A DNA stretch of 64,000 nt from the NCBI GenBank assembly GCA_017550685.1, contig JAFZOJ010000001.1, positions 107,521 through 171,520 on the forward strand, given 5' to 3'. The stretch comes from Treponema sp. (lineage in GTDB: Bacteria; Spirochaetota; Spirochaetia; Treponematales; Treponemataceae). The notes under the pieces are model-generated. The model was not told where the DNA came from. It was given only the letters and a program-made list of their open reading frames with translations, and did no database searches. The position numbers and the translations under genes were made by a program. Shown piece after piece: positions 32,366-41,279 of this stretch (position 1 is its first letter; every line of letters begins with the position of its first letter).

Positions 32366-32836
32366 ATGAAAAAACTTTTATCTGTTTTGGCTGTTCTTTT
32401 TGTACTTGGAACAGTTAATGTATTCGCAATCGGTGTTGGTCCACAGGGTGGATGGAATCCTGCTTTGAAAGGTGGAAATGGTGCTTTATCATTAAAGCTT
32501 GACAATGTTCCTTGCTATTTTGCTGTTTCTGCAACATTCCAGGATCCTATTACAATTGGTCTTACTGCTGACTGGTGGATTAAGAATCCTAAGATTGAAG
32601 GCACATGGGGTTATTACTATGGTGTTGGTGGAGCAGGAGCAGTTACACTCGGCTCTGACGTTGCAACTATTTTTGTAGGCGGCCGTGCACTTATTGGTAC
32701 AAACGTAAAGCTTCTTGATAACTTTATTGAAATTTATCTTCAGGCTGCATGGGAACCAGGAATTGCAATTCACAATGGAATTGTTCCTGTTTTCAACTAC
32801 TTCCCAATCGACCTTGGTCTCCGCTTCTGGTTCTAA
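32366..32836 (+). CDS. Small outer-membrane beta-barrel protein
   Basis: This 156-residue protein has a signal peptide (residues 1-21, ending NVFA), then alternating hydrophobic/polar strands rich in Gly and aromatic residues (SLKLDNVPCYFAVSATFQ, IEGTWGYYYGVGGAGAVTL) and ends LGLRFWF with a C-terminal Phe, the usual BAM signal of outer-membrane barrels. The pattern recalls the small BAPKO_0422/DUF3996-type spirochaete barrels. A GAGG site precedes the start. It is probably an abundant monocistronic gene, with a terminator at 32871. No specific pore or ligand function is evident. Confidence 0.72.
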   Translation: MKKLLSVLAVLFVLGTVNVFAIGVGPQGGWNPALKGGNGALSLKLDNVPCYFAVSATFQDPITIGLTADWWIKNPKIEGTWGYYYGVGGAGAVTLGSDVATIFVGGRALIGTNVKLLDNFIEIYLQAAWEPGIAIHNGIVPVFNYFPIDLGLRFWF

Positions 32837-32844
32837 GATTTGAG

Positions 32845-32867
32845 ATTGTCGGGTCAAGCCCGACAAT
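32845..32867. repeat. Hairpin repeat (TCGGGTCAAGCCCGA type)
   Basis: ATTGTCGGG-tcaag-CCCGACAAT, the inner module of the composite repeats at 18219 and 28965, directly after the barrel gene. Confidence 0.75.
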
Positions 32868-32870
32868 GAC

Positions 32871-32903
32871 AAGAGGGCTGTCTTTATGACAGTCCTTTTT
32901 TTT
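32871..32903 (+). terminator. Rho-independent terminator of the beta-barrel gene
   Basis: AGGGCTGTC-tttat-GACAGTCCT followed by a run of eight T. Confidence 0.85.
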
Positions 32904-33004
32904 CCCTTCGACAAGCTCAGGGACCACGTGTTGCTCAGGGACCGCGTGTTGCTCAGGGACCGCGTGTTGCTCAGGGATTACGTGGTACTCAGGGACCGCG
33001 TTTA
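32904..33004. repeat. Dispersed repeat expanded into an 18-bp tandem array
   Basis: A CCCTTCGACAAGCTCAGGGA copy (32904) runs into five 18-bp units from 32915 to 33004: GCTCAGGGACCACGTGTT, twice GCTCAGGGACCGCGTGTT, then GCTCAGGGATTACGTGGT and ACTCAGGGACCGCGTTTA. The array ends about 85 nt before fusA, just upstream of its probable promoter. Confidence 0.85.
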
Positions 33005-33089
33005 TCTATTTACATAGAAGTCTTTTTTCATTAAAATGGAAAGACCCTAATTTATATTGGAAATAATTTTTTTAAAAAGAGGTATTAAT

Positions 33090-35195
33090 ATGGCTTGGGA
33101 TATTTCAAAAGTAAGAAATATCGGTATCAGTGCCCACATTGACTCAGGTAAAACAACAACTTCAGAACGTATCTTGTTCTACTGTAACAAGATTCACGCA
33201 ATTCACGAAGTTCGTGGTAAGGACGGTGTTGGTGCTGTAATGGATAACATGGAACTGGAACGTGAAAGAGGTATTACAATCCAGTCTGCTGCTACTCAGG
33301 TTCAGTGGAAAGACTACACAATCAACCTTATCGACACACCGGGACACGTAGACTTCACAGTAGAAGTAGAACGTTCTCTCCGCGTACTTGACGGCGCTAT
33401 CATGATTTTGTGTGCCGTTGCCGGTGTTCAGTCACAGTCAATCACTGTAGACCGCCAGCTCAAACGCTACCATGTACCTCGTGTTGCATTTGTTAACAAG
33501 TGTGACCGTCAGGGTGCTAATCCAATCCGCGTTCGCATGCAGCTTCGCGAAAAACTTGGTCTTAACGCTTACATGATGGAGCTCCCAATTGGTTTGGAAG
33601 ACAAACTCGAAGGTGTTGTTGACCTGGTTGGAATGAAGGCTATTTATTTTGACGGACCAAACGGTGAAGATGTTCGCATTGCAGAAATTCCTGCTGCCCT
33701 CAAGGCTGATGCAGACAAATACCGTGAAGAACTTTTGGATGCCGCTTCTATGTTCGATGATTCTTTGATGGAAGAAATCATGGAAAATGGTTATGACGGT
33801 GTTGCAGAAGAAAAAGTAATTGCTGCTATCCGTAAGGGTACTTTGGCAGAACAGTTTGTAGGTGTATTCTGTGGTTCAGCTCACGTAAACAAGGGTATTC
33901 AGCCTTTGCTCGACGCAGTTGTTCGCTATCTTCCAAATCCTACAGAAGTTGTTAACACAGCTTATGATCTTGATAACAACGAACAGGAAATCACTCTTGA
34001 ATCTGTAGATACAAAGCCAACTGTTGCTCTTGCATTCAAGCTTGATGACGGACAGTACGGTCAGCTTACATATACTCGTGTATATCAGGGAAAAATCAAG
34101 AAGGGTGAAGAACTTTACAACACTCGTTCTAAGAAGAGATTCAAGGTTGGACGTCTTGTACGTATGAACTCTGCTCAGATGGAAGATATTACAGAAGGAT
34201 GCGCAGGTGATATCGTAGCTCTCTTTGGTGTAGACTGTGCTTCCGGTGATACTTTCGTAAACGGCGGAATCAACTACTCAATGGCTAGTATGTATGTTCC
34301 AGAACCTGTAATTTCTCTTTCTATCACTCCAAAGGATAAGCAGGCAGAAATGCAGATGGGTAAGGCTCTTAACCGCTTTACTAAGGAAGACCCAACATTC
34401 CAGACATATACAGACCCAGAATCTGGTGAAACAATCATCAAGGGTATGGGTGAACTTCACCTTGCTGTATACGTTGAACGTATGAAGCGTGAATATAACT
34501 GTGAAGTAGTAACAGGTGCTCCTCAGGTAGCATACCGTGAATCTATCACAACTCAGGGTGACTTTAACTACACACATAAAAAGCAGACTGGTGGTTCTGG
34601 TCAGTACGGTCGTGTTGCCGGATTCATGGAACCAGATACAGAGAAAGACTACGAGTTCGTAGACGCAATCAAGGGTGGTGCTATTCCTAACGAATTCATC
34701 CCTTCTTGTGATAAAGGTTTCCGCAAGGCTATTACAGAAGGTTCTTTGATTGGTGCTCCAATCGTTGGTGTAAAGATTACAATCAATGATGGTCAGTCAC
34801 ACCCAGTAGACTCTAACGATAACGCATTCCAGCAGGCTGCTATTGGTGCTTTCCGTGAAGGTTATGCAAAGGCTAAGCCGGTTATTCTTGAACCAATCAT
34901 GAAGGTACAGATGACTGCACCTACAGAATTCCAGGGTAACTTGTTCGGTCTTATCAACCAGCGCCGTGGTGTAATCGTTGACTCAACAGATGAAAACAAT
35001 ACTTCTACTGTAAACGCAGAAGTTCCACTTTCAGAAATGTTCGGATTCTCTACTATCCTCCGTTCTTCTACTCAGGGTAAGGGTGAATTCACAATGGAAT
35101 TCGAAAAATATGGTAAGGTTCCAAACAATGTTTCTGAAGAACTTCAGGCTAAATACAAGGAAGAGCGTGCAAAAGCTGCCGCTGCTAAGAAATAA
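33090..35195 (+). CDS. fusA: Elongation factor G, spirochaete/mitochondrial-type
   Basis: EF-G moves tRNA and mRNA through the ribosome with GTP. I start at 33090 (AAAGAGG Shine-Dalgarno; [16 protein letters not shown]), giving 701 residues. Motifs: P-loop [13 protein letters not shown], switch [14 protein letters not shown], and the domain IV loop SGQYGRV. Ser in AHIDSGKTT rather than the usual Ala is typical of the spdEFG1/mtEFG1 branch known from spirochaetes, the translocase form; the partner spdEFG2 is not in this window. Codon choice is strongly biased (GGT, GTT, CGT), fitting high expression. It is followed 12 nt later by the P-loop gene. Confidence 0.93.
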   Translation: MAWDISKVRNIGISAHIDSGKTTTSERILFYCNKIHAIHEVRGKDGVGAVMDNMELERERGITIQSAATQVQWKDYTINLIDTPGHVDFTVEVERSLRVLDGAIMILCAVAGVQSQSITVDRQLKRYHVPRVAFVNKCDRQGANPIRVRMQLREKLGLNAYMMELPIGLEDKLEGVVDLVGMKAIYFDGPNGEDVRIAEIPAALKADADKYREELLDAASMFDDSLMEEIMENGYDGVAEEKVIAAIRKGTLAEQFVGVFCGSAHVNKGIQPLLDAVVRYLPNPTEVVNTAYDLDNNEQEITLESVDTKPTVALAFKLDDGQYGQLTYTRVYQGKIKKGEELYNTRSKKRFKVGRLVRMNSAQMEDITEGCAGDIVALFGVDCASGDTFVNGGINYSMASMYVPEPVISLSITPKDKQAEMQMGKALNRFTKEDPTFQTYTDPESGETIIKGMGELHLAVYVERMKREYNCEVVTGAPQVAYRESITTQGDFNYTHKKQTGGSGQYGRVAGFMEPDTEKDYEFVDAIKGGAIPNEFIPSCDKGFRKAITEGSLIGAPIVGVKITINDGQSHPVDSNDNAFQQAAIGAFREGYAKAKPVILEPIMKVQMTAPTEFQGNLFGLINQRRGVIVDSTDENNTSTVNAEVPLSEMFGFSTILRSSTQGKGEFTMEFEKYGKVPNNVSEELQAKYKEERAKAAAAKK

Positions 35196-35207
35196 GGAGT
35201 ACGGCTT

Positions 35208-35867
35208 ATGGAAAAGAAAGATTTAATTGCACACAGCCCTGTACGTTATTTTGACAATGCAACTTCTGCAGGTCTTAAAGACGGAGAAATGGGTCTTGTA
35301 ACTGCAAAAAAAGGTCTTGGAAAAACTTCTATCCTCGTTCAGTTTGGAATTGATTCCCTCTTGAACGACAAAGCTTTGGTTCACGTTTCTTTTGACCAGC
35401 AGTCTTCTAACGTAATTGCCTGGTATTCAAGCGTTATGGCAGAAATTGCTAAGAAAAAGAACTTTAACTTGGACGAAGTTAGCGAAGAAATTGTACGCAA
35501 CCGCACAATCCTTAACTTTAACCAGGAAACATTTACACTTCCAAAGGTTGTAAATACACTCAAGGCTCTTAAAGAAGGCGGAATTGCAATTGCAAGCGTT
35601 GTTGTAGACGGACTTGATCTTGCAAAGACTTCTAAAGCCGACCTTGACTGCTTTGCAGACTTTGTAAAGGCACAGAAAATGACAGCATGGTTCAGCTATA
35701 CAAACGAAGCTGCTGACTTGAAGGGAACTTTGGATTCTGACAAGCTTGCAGACTTTGCTACAGTTGGACACCTTGCAGCAAGCGGAAACGCTCTTTCCCT
35801 CTCAATCCTCAAGAATGGTGACGGAAAAGCTAACCTTGATGCAAAGACATTGCTTTTCACAAAGTAG
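35208..35867 (+). CDS. P-loop protein of the RecA/KaiC type, unknown role
   Basis: This 219-residue soluble protein has a Walker A motif TAKKGLGKTSILVQFG near residue 33, a Walker B-like strand ASVVVDGLDLA near 130, and a helix-strand order like the RecA/KaiC ATPase core but short and single-domain. It follows fusA by 12 nt with its own AGGAG site, shares its optimised codon usage and ends at a strong terminator, so it is probably expressed at a high level with EF-G. No partner is known. A link to translation is inferred only from the operon. Confidence 0.65.
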   Translation: MEKKDLIAHSPVRYFDNATSAGLKDGEMGLVTAKKGLGKTSILVQFGIDSLLNDKALVHVSFDQQSSNVIAWYSSVMAEIAKKKNFNLDEVSEEIVRNRTILNFNQETFTLPKVVNTLKALKEGGIAIASVVVDGLDLAKTSKADLDCFADFVKAQKMTAWFSYTNEAADLKGTLDSDKLADFATVGHLAASGNALSLSILKNGDGKANLDAKTLLFTK

Positions 35868-35889
35868 GGTTTGACCCAACAATACTAAT

Positions 35890-35925
35890 GTCATTGCGAG
35901 CTTAGCTCGCAATGACGTTTTTTTT
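35890..35925 (+). terminator. Terminator of the fusA operon (hairpin repeat with T-run)
   Basis: GTCATTGCGAGC-tta-GCTCGCAATGAC followed by a T-run. The stem is of the TCATTGCG repeat type, apparently reused as a terminator. Confidence 0.85.
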
Positions 35926-35975
35926 TAACCCTATTCCCTATTTACTATTCCCTATTTTCTAGTTATATTTAAATC

Positions 35976-36797
35976 ATGTACGGATTTTTACTTAAAAAGA
36001 ATTTTTGCGACGGCTGGGATAATCTTTTGTCTGTCGTTATTGTTAATGTTTTATTTCTGATAAGCATGGTAGGCATTGTAATGTTCAGTGCCTTTATTAC
36101 TTCTCGTTTCGCTGATTCTCTTTCTGATCTTACCTTTTATCTTATTCAGGCCGGTATCCTGCTTCTGGGCATATTCATTCTTATGATTTTTTCGCTTTCT
36201 TATGGCGAAATGTCGGTAAAGATTGCCAATTTTGAAAATGCACGCGTGGTAGATTTCTTTATCAATATTCCAAAGGTTCTTCTGGATGCATTCCTTTTTG
36301 CAGTCCTGATTGTGTTTATAGCTTTTATTTCGTTCTACAGCATAACCTTTTATATTGCAAAACAGGATTCTATCTTCAGCCTTTTTGTTGGGGCTCTTAT
36401 TTTCTGGATTGATATTTTTGTTGTACTTGCCCTGCAGTGGTTTGTTCCGATCCGCTGTACCTTCCACAATAAGTTTTTCAAATGCATTAAAAAATGCTTT
36501 TTAATTTTTATGGACAATACAGGCTTTTCTTTGTTCATGGCCTTTTACAATCTTCTGCTTATTGCACTTTCAATTCTGCCTATAGGATTTTTCCCGTCGG
36601 TTGCAGGTGTTGCCATTTCCAAGCAGAATGCATTCCGTATAAGAATGTACAAATACGACTATCTGGAAGAACATCCGGAGCTTAAAACTCCTGGTGAACG
36701 CCGCAAGATTCCTTGGGAAGAACTGATTTTTGAAGACAGAGAAACTCTTGGTCCTAGAAAACTGCGTTCATTCCTGTTCCCATGGAAGGACGAATAA
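35976..36797 (+). CDS. Polytopic membrane protein, unknown function
   Basis: This 273-residue protein has about five or six membrane helices (near residues 20-45, 55-80, 100-130, 140-160 and 180-210) and a conserved-looking cytoplasmic tail (ELKTPGERRKIPWEELIFED, then PRKLRSFLFPWK). The length and N-terminal helices recall DUF624/YesL-type proteins, but I cannot confirm that. A TATATT box ends 6 nt before the ATG and no Shine-Dalgarno is present, so the mRNA may be leaderless. It is followed 6 nt later by the MarR gene. Confidence 0.65.
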   Translation: MYGFLLKKNFCDGWDNLLSVVIVNVLFLISMVGIVMFSAFITSRFADSLSDLTFYLIQAGILLLGIFILMIFSLSYGEMSVKIANFENARVVDFFINIPKVLLDAFLFAVLIVFIAFISFYSITFYIAKQDSIFSLFVGALIFWIDIFVVLALQWFVPIRCTFHNKFFKCIKKCFLIFMDNTGFSLFMAFYNLLLIALSILPIGFFPSVAGVAISKQNAFRIRMYKYDYLEEHPELKTPGERRKIPWEELIFEDRETLGPRKLRSFLFPWKDE

Positions 36798-36803
36798 TAA
36801 AGC

Positions 36804-37226
36804 ATGTCTAACACGAGTATTTCGCAGGTTTCTCATATCCATTCGCTGACGGCAGACTTCTTAAAAAAACGTCTTGCCCAGAATGGATTTGATGATTTTG
36901 CGTCATCTCACGGTAATATTCTTTTTCAGCTTAGTATAAATAAGGCCATTACGATGAAGGAGCTTGCGGCTAAAATAAACCGCGACAAATCCACAACAAC
37001 TGTTCTTGTACGCAAGCTTGAACAGGAGGGCCTTGTAACCGCCACAACCGATACCAGCGACAAACGCAACAAAATCCTTACCCTTACCGAAAAAGGCACC
37101 GAATACAATGCACTTATGAAAAAGCTTTCCAAGGAGCTGGTTGCCAAATTTTACAAGGGTTTTAGTGACAAAGAAATTGAACAGTTTTCGGAATTCTTGA
37201 ACAGAATAGAAAGTAATTTTGAGTAA
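36804..37226 (+). CDS. MarR-family transcriptional regulator
   Basis: The 140-residue protein has the MarR winged helix: AITMKELAAKINRDKSTTTV as helix-turn-helix, then RKLEQEGLVTATTDTSDKRN with the D-x-R wing and ILTLTEKG. Family members bind palindromes as dimers and are released by small ligands. It precedes the nucleoside importer genes by 50 nt, and a perfect 22-bp palindrome sits between the -35 and -10 of the importer promoter, so it very probably controls that operon. The ligand may be a nucleoside or related metabolite; that is inference. Confidence 0.9.
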   Translation: MSNTSISQVSHIHSLTADFLKKRLAQNGFDDFASSHGNILFQLSINKAITMKELAAKINRDKSTTTVLVRKLEQEGLVTATTDTSDKRNKILTLTEKGTEYNALMKKLSKELVAKFYKGFSDKEIEQFSEFLNRIESNFE

Positions 37227-37237
37227 CGCGTCTCCAC

Positions 37238-37266
37238 TTGACAATAGTTTTATATAAAACTATTAT
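37238..37266 (+). promoter_or_regulatory. Promoter of the nucleoside importer with 22-bp MarR-type operator
   Basis: -35 TTGACA (37238-37243), a spacer of exactly 17 nt, and -10 TATTAT (37261-37266). A perfect palindrome, half-site AATAGTTTTAT with its complement, runs from 37243 to 37264 and fills the spacer, so a bound repressor would block RNA polymerase. The ATG is 9 nt after the -10 (leader 2-3 nt). Confidence 0.82.
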
Positions 37267-37275
37267 GTTCCTACT

Positions 37276-38277
37276 ATGAAAAAAATTATATTTATTCTCT
37301 CGATACTTTTATTGTTAGTTGTAAGCAGCTGTAAACAGGTTTCTAAGAAAAACCTTTCGGTTGCTGTTTTTATTCCCGGAATCTGTGCAGACAGTCCTAC
37401 TTACGCCATGCTTCGTGATGGAGTTATAAGCGCAATCGACGGCTTTAACAAGGACAAGCCACAGGAAAAGCAGTCTCTTCTTTATGTTATGGAAGCCGGA
37501 ACAAATCAGTCTGAATGGCCTGCAAAAATCACAGCGCTTTGTGCAGAACAGAAATATGATGTTATTATTTCTTCCAACCCTTCCCTGCCCGAAATTGTTA
37601 CTCCTATTATTGAACAGTTCCCGGAGCAGAAATTTATCCTGCTTGATGCAGAATGCAGCGGTAACAAAAACATCTGTACCGTATGCTACAATCAATATGA
37701 ACAGTCATATCTTACAGGTTATATCGCAGGCCTTATGAGTGAATCCGGTAAGCTTGGTCTTATTGCTGCCCAGGAATATCCTGTAATGAACAACATAATC
37801 TATCCTTATTTTGAAAAGGGAGCCAAGGATGCAAAAAATGGTGCAACCGTAGACTTCCGCATTGTAGGCAACTGGTATGATGCCAGCAAGGGCGCCATGC
37901 TCGCCGACGTACTTTTCCAGAGCGGTGTTGATGTAATTCTTCCTATTTGCGGTGGAGCTTCTCAGGGAGTAATTAATTCTGCAATAAACAACGGTTTTTA
38001 CATCACCTGGTTTGATAACAACGGCTTTGACAAGGCTCCTGGCAGAATCATTTCCAGTACAGTTATGAAGCAGGAAGAGCTTGCAAAAGAAATTACCACA
38101 GAGTTCCTGAATGGAAAAACTGCCTGGGGCACTGCAAAAATGCTTGGCGTAAAAGAAGGTTATGTTGATTTTGTTCAGGATGATCCGCTTTATGAACAGA
38201 CTGTACCAAAGAATGTTCGTAACCAGATGGCCGCTCTTCTTACAAAAATTCAAAAAGGTGAACTTGTGATTCAGTAA
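37276..38277 (+). CDS. BMP/PnrA-family substrate-binding lipoprotein
   Basis: This 333-residue protein is the solute receptor of an ABC importer. The lipobox LLVVSSC puts the lipid Cys at about residue 19. The mature part follows the BMP/Med family (PnrA/TmpC): VAVFIPGICADSPTYAMLRDG, VIISSNPSLPEI, QSYLTGYIAGLMSESGKLG, VDVILPICGGASQG. T. pallidum PnrA binds purine nucleosides, so a nucleoside ligand is likely. It opens an operon with an ATPase and two permeases, 1 nt from the ATPase gene. Translation probably starts on a near-leaderless mRNA. Confidence 0.88.
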   Translation: MKKIIFILSILLLLVVSSCKQVSKKNLSVAVFIPGICADSPTYAMLRDGVISAIDGFNKDKPQEKQSLLYVMEAGTNQSEWPAKITALCAEQKYDVIISSNPSLPEIVTPIIEQFPEQKFILLDAECSGNKNICTVCYNQYEQSYLTGYIAGLMSESGKLGLIAAQEYPVMNNIIYPYFEKGAKDAKNGATVDFRIVGNWYDASKGAMLADVLFQSGVDVILPICGGASQGVINSAINNGFYITWFDNNGFDKAPGRIISSTVMKQEELAKEITTEFLNGKTAWGTAKMLGVKEGYVDFVQDDPLYEQTVPKNVRNQMAALLTKIQKGELVIQ

Positions 38278-38278
38278 A

Positions 38279-39583
38279 ATGACACTGGAACTTAAAGACA
38301 TATGTCTGCGTTATTCAAAAAAAACTGTTCTCGACAACCTGAGTCTTTATTTTGAAGACGGACAGATTCATGCACTGCTTGGAGAAAACGGAGCCGGAAA
38401 ATCCACTACCGCAAATATAATCTGCGGAGAATTGCAGCCGGACAGCGGACAGATTCTGATTGACGGACAGTCTGTAAGCTTTACCACTCCAAGACAGGCA
38501 ATTGAAAACGGCATATGTTATGTTCACCAGACTCCGATGCTGGCAGACAGTATTTCCGTAAAAGAAAACCTTCTGCTTGGCATAAAAAAAGAATACCGGG
38601 CAAATATCAAAGCCGTTACACAAAAATGGATTGGAGATATTTCACCCGACACCTTTGTATACGACCTTAGCGGCGGCATGCGTTTTTTTGTTGCACTATG
38701 CAGCGCACTTATAAAATGTCCGCGCCTGCTTATTTTAGACGAGCCTACTGCCCTGCTCAATGACAACCAGAGTGCTTTTCTTTTTGAAAACCTGCGTTCC
38801 CTTGCAAATGACGGTATGAATATCATCCTTATAACTCATAATATGGACGAAGCCGAACGCTACTGCGATACTGTTGATTTTCTGGAAGAAGGCAGGCTCG
38901 CTCCAAAAAAGCCGCTCCCGGTTTTGAATGCAAATATGCAAGGCAGCCCCGCCGCACAAAACACAGACAGTGATGATATAGTTTTTAGCAATATCTGCGC
39001 GTCCCCTGTAAACAGCACGCCTCTTTATAATCTTAATTTTTCTGTTCAAAAAGGAAAGATAACGCTTATACAGGGGCTTGCACAAGACGGACTTACAACC
39101 CTGGAAAAAGAATTAATGAACAGATGCCTTGCCAGCCAGATTAATTCATTCGGCAGGAGCCAGTGCGCGTTTATTCCTACAGACAGAAAAAATACTGCTT
39201 CTAATCCAAACCTTACGGTACAGCAGATGCTTACAAGCGCACTTAATATTCCGCAGAATCAGAAGAACCAGGCCGCCCTCAAAATGATTGAAAAAGCCGG
39301 TGTAAACATAATGCCGGAAGAAAAATGCATGAACCTTTCGGGAGGCATGCTTCAAAAGCTTTTGTTTGAACGAGAGCTTTATAATAATCCTCCTCTGCTC
39401 ATTCTTTGTAATCCGCTGCAGGGACTCGATACCCAGACCTGCAGTAAAACAATAAGCCGTATAAAACAAGCGGCAAATAACGGGGCTTATGTCCTTATCC
39501 TTTCGTTCGGGGCTTTTCCAGGCGAATTCAGCGATAAAAACTACAAGCTTATGAACGGAAAAATATTTGGAGGCAGGCCTTAA
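38279..39583 (+). CDS. ABC importer ATPase, two domains, second one degenerate
   Basis: This 434-residue ATPase powers the importer. Domain 1 (residues 1-210) is complete: Walker A LLGENGAGKSTTANI, signature LSGGMRFFV, Walker B LLILDEPTALL, switch His in LITHN. Domain 2 has lost the key residues: the Walker A place reads QGLAQDGLTTLEK without the Lys, and Walker B reads LLILCNPLQGL in place of LDEP, although the signature LSGGMLQK is kept. Loss of Lys in domain 2 is usual in this sugar/nucleoside subfamily; loss of both acidic residues is not. The protein is also about 70 residues shorter than typical. It overlaps the next gene by TAATG. Confidence 0.87.
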   Translation: MTLELKDICLRYSKKTVLDNLSLYFEDGQIHALLGENGAGKSTTANIICGELQPDSGQILIDGQSVSFTTPRQAIENGICYVHQTPMLADSISVKENLLLGIKKEYRANIKAVTQKWIGDISPDTFVYDLSGGMRFFVALCSALIKCPRLLILDEPTALLNDNQSAFLFENLRSLANDGMNIILITHNMDEAERYCDTVDFLEEGRLAPKKPLPVLNANMQGSPAAQNTDSDDIVFSNICASPVNSTPLYNLNFSVQKGKITLIQGLAQDGLTTLEKELMNRCLASQINSFGRSQCAFIPTDRKNTASNPNLTVQQMLTSALNIPQNQKNQAALKMIEKAGVNIMPEEKCMNLSGGMLQKLLFERELYNNPPLLILCNPLQGLDTQTCSKTISRIKQAANNGAYVLILSFGAFPGEFSDKNYKLMNGKIFGGRP

Positions 39584-40461
39584 TGTATTATTTTGGATTA
39601 ATGCTGAGTCTTGCCGCCATTTACATGATTGCAGGACTGGGTGCAACACTTAGTCTCAAAACCAGACAGATAAACCTTGCGGGCGAAGGCCTTATTTACG
39701 CCGGAGGTTTTATTGCCGCAATTCTTCTGGATCTTTTTGCCCGGGTCCACATTCCTGCGTTCTTTGCTATAACACTCGCATTCCTTGCCGCAGCCGCAGC
39801 AGGAGCCGCCCTCATGCTTTTATGCGAATTCCTATGCAAATACAAAAAGGCTGATTTTCTGCTTACATCGTTCATCACATCCTCGGCAATTATTCCCCTT
39901 ATAGACGGATTGATTGCGGGACCTTTCAGAACAAAAACAGGCAATCTTCTGGCTACACCTTACATCATCCAGGCCTACCGCTTCAAAAGCATTCTCAAGC
40001 CTTCTCCATTAAACGCCGCAATTTTCCTTGCCATAGGACTTTGCATTGCCACACACTTTTTCTTAAAAAAAACAAAGTCAGGCGAACAGGTAAACATTTA
40101 CGGCATCAGCCCTGCCTTTGCAAGATACTCAGGCTTCCCGAATACAGCCATAACCTTTTCTACTGCAGGACTTTCGGGAGCGCTCCACACCATGGCGGGA
40201 GCAATTGCAGTATGCGGCACCTATTTTACCTGCCATTCAAGCTTTTACGTAAGCATGGGCTGGAATGCACTTTCGGCCGCAATGCTCGCACGAACCAAGC
40301 CAGTGCTCCTCATTCCTTATTCAATTCTTGTTTCCGTAATAATGACTTATTCGGGCAGATTTGCATTGTATTCTAATTATGATTTTGACATAGGCATGCT
40401 TATTCAGGCGGTCATACTTTTTGTTGTTTCTACAGGCTCATTTTTCAGGAGGACCAGATGA
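39583..40461 (+). CDS. ABC importer permease, first subunit (BMP/nucleoside type)
   Basis: The 292-residue membrane protein has about eight hydrophobic segments and the BPD_transp_2 permease pattern (TLSLKTRQINLAGEGLIYAG; SGLSGALHTMAGAIAV-like Gly/Ala helix). It should form half of the channel with the next gene product. It overlaps both neighbours (1 nt upstream, 4 nt downstream), so the subunits are made together. Confidence 0.88.
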   Translation: MYYFGLMLSLAAIYMIAGLGATLSLKTRQINLAGEGLIYAGGFIAAILLDLFARVHIPAFFAITLAFLAAAAAGAALMLLCEFLCKYKKADFLLTSFITSSAIIPLIDGLIAGPFRTKTGNLLATPYIIQAYRFKSILKPSPLNAAIFLAIGLCIATHFFLKKTKSGEQVNIYGISPAFARYSGFPNTAITFSTAGLSGALHTMAGAIAVCGTYFTCHSSFYVSMGWNALSAAMLARTKPVLLIPYSILVSVIMTYSGRFALYSNYDFDIGMLIQAVILFVVSTGSFFRRTR

Positions 40462-41279
40462 TAGGAATTCTTGCGTTTTCTTGCCCCCTGCTTTTAGCCG
40501 CCACAGGCTCTCTCTTCAGCGAATTTACCGGCTGCCTGGCATTGTTCTTAGACAGCGCCATAACTTTATCAGGCTTTTTAACCTACACCTTTACAGTGCT
40601 CACAGGCTCCATTGTTGCAGGCATTTTCTTAAGCACGCTTTGCACAACTTCCCTATCCCTGCTATTTGCGTTTATCGTAGAAAAAACAAGGGCCGAACGT
40701 TTTATTGCAGCCATTTCCATAAACCTGCTTTACGGTGCTCTGGTTTCGCTTTTATCTTCGGTCATCTTTAAGACACGCGGCGTTTTAGTTTCTCAAGCCT
40801 TTACGTTCAAAACCCAGCAAACAAACCTGATATGTGTAATCATAACTTTGATTGTAGTTACTGCGGCTATTCTATTCCTTACAAAAACTCAGATGGGAAT
40901 ATATTTCCGCATTACAGGCTCTGACCCTCAGGTTCTTCTTGTCCGTGGTGTTAACTCGCAGGTTTACAGAATTGCTTCCTGGGGAATTGCCGCTTTTGCC
41001 GGAGCGCTTGCGGGTTCAATTATGACAATGAGGATTTCTTCTTTTGTTCCAAATCTTGCCAGCGGTAAAGGATGGCTTGCACTTGCGGCTGTTTTTATGG
41101 GAAGGAAAAAGCTTTGGCAGATTGCGGTTTTTGTAATTATCTTTTGTGTGGTTGAATATATTGCCGTACTTATCCAGAACTTTATTCCGGCTGTTCCGTC
41201 GTCAGTGGTGCTTGCTTTGCCTTACATCGTATCAATGATACTGGTGCTTATTCAAACTCCTCGACTTCTTCCAGATTAA
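40458..41279 (+). CDS. ABC importer permease, second subunit (BMP/nucleoside type)
   Basis: The 273-residue protein has about eight membrane helices and the family's EAA-like segment ([20 protein letters not shown]) followed by [17 protein letters not shown]. With the preceding permease and the ATPase it completes a PnrABCDE-like nucleoside importer. Its last 32 nt overlap the 3' end of the convergent MCP gene, so the two transcripts are complementary there. Confidence 0.88.
   Translation: MIGILAFSCPLLLAATGSLFSEFTGCLALFLDSAITLSGFLTYTFTVLTGSIVAGIFLSTLCTTSLSLLFAFIVEKTRAERFIAAISINLLYGALVSLLSSVIFKTRGVLVSQAFTFKTQQTNLICVIITLIVVTAAILFLTKTQMGIYFRITGSDPQVLLVRGVNSQVYRIASWGIAAFAGALAGSIMTMRISSFVPNLASGKGWLALAAVFMGRKKLWQIAVFVIIFCVVEYIAVLIQNFIPAVPSSVVLALPYIVSMILVLIQTPRLLPD

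Noticed and set aside
32904..33004. CRISPR array
   Set aside because: The 18-bp units are head-to-tail with no spacers, and no cas gene is present.
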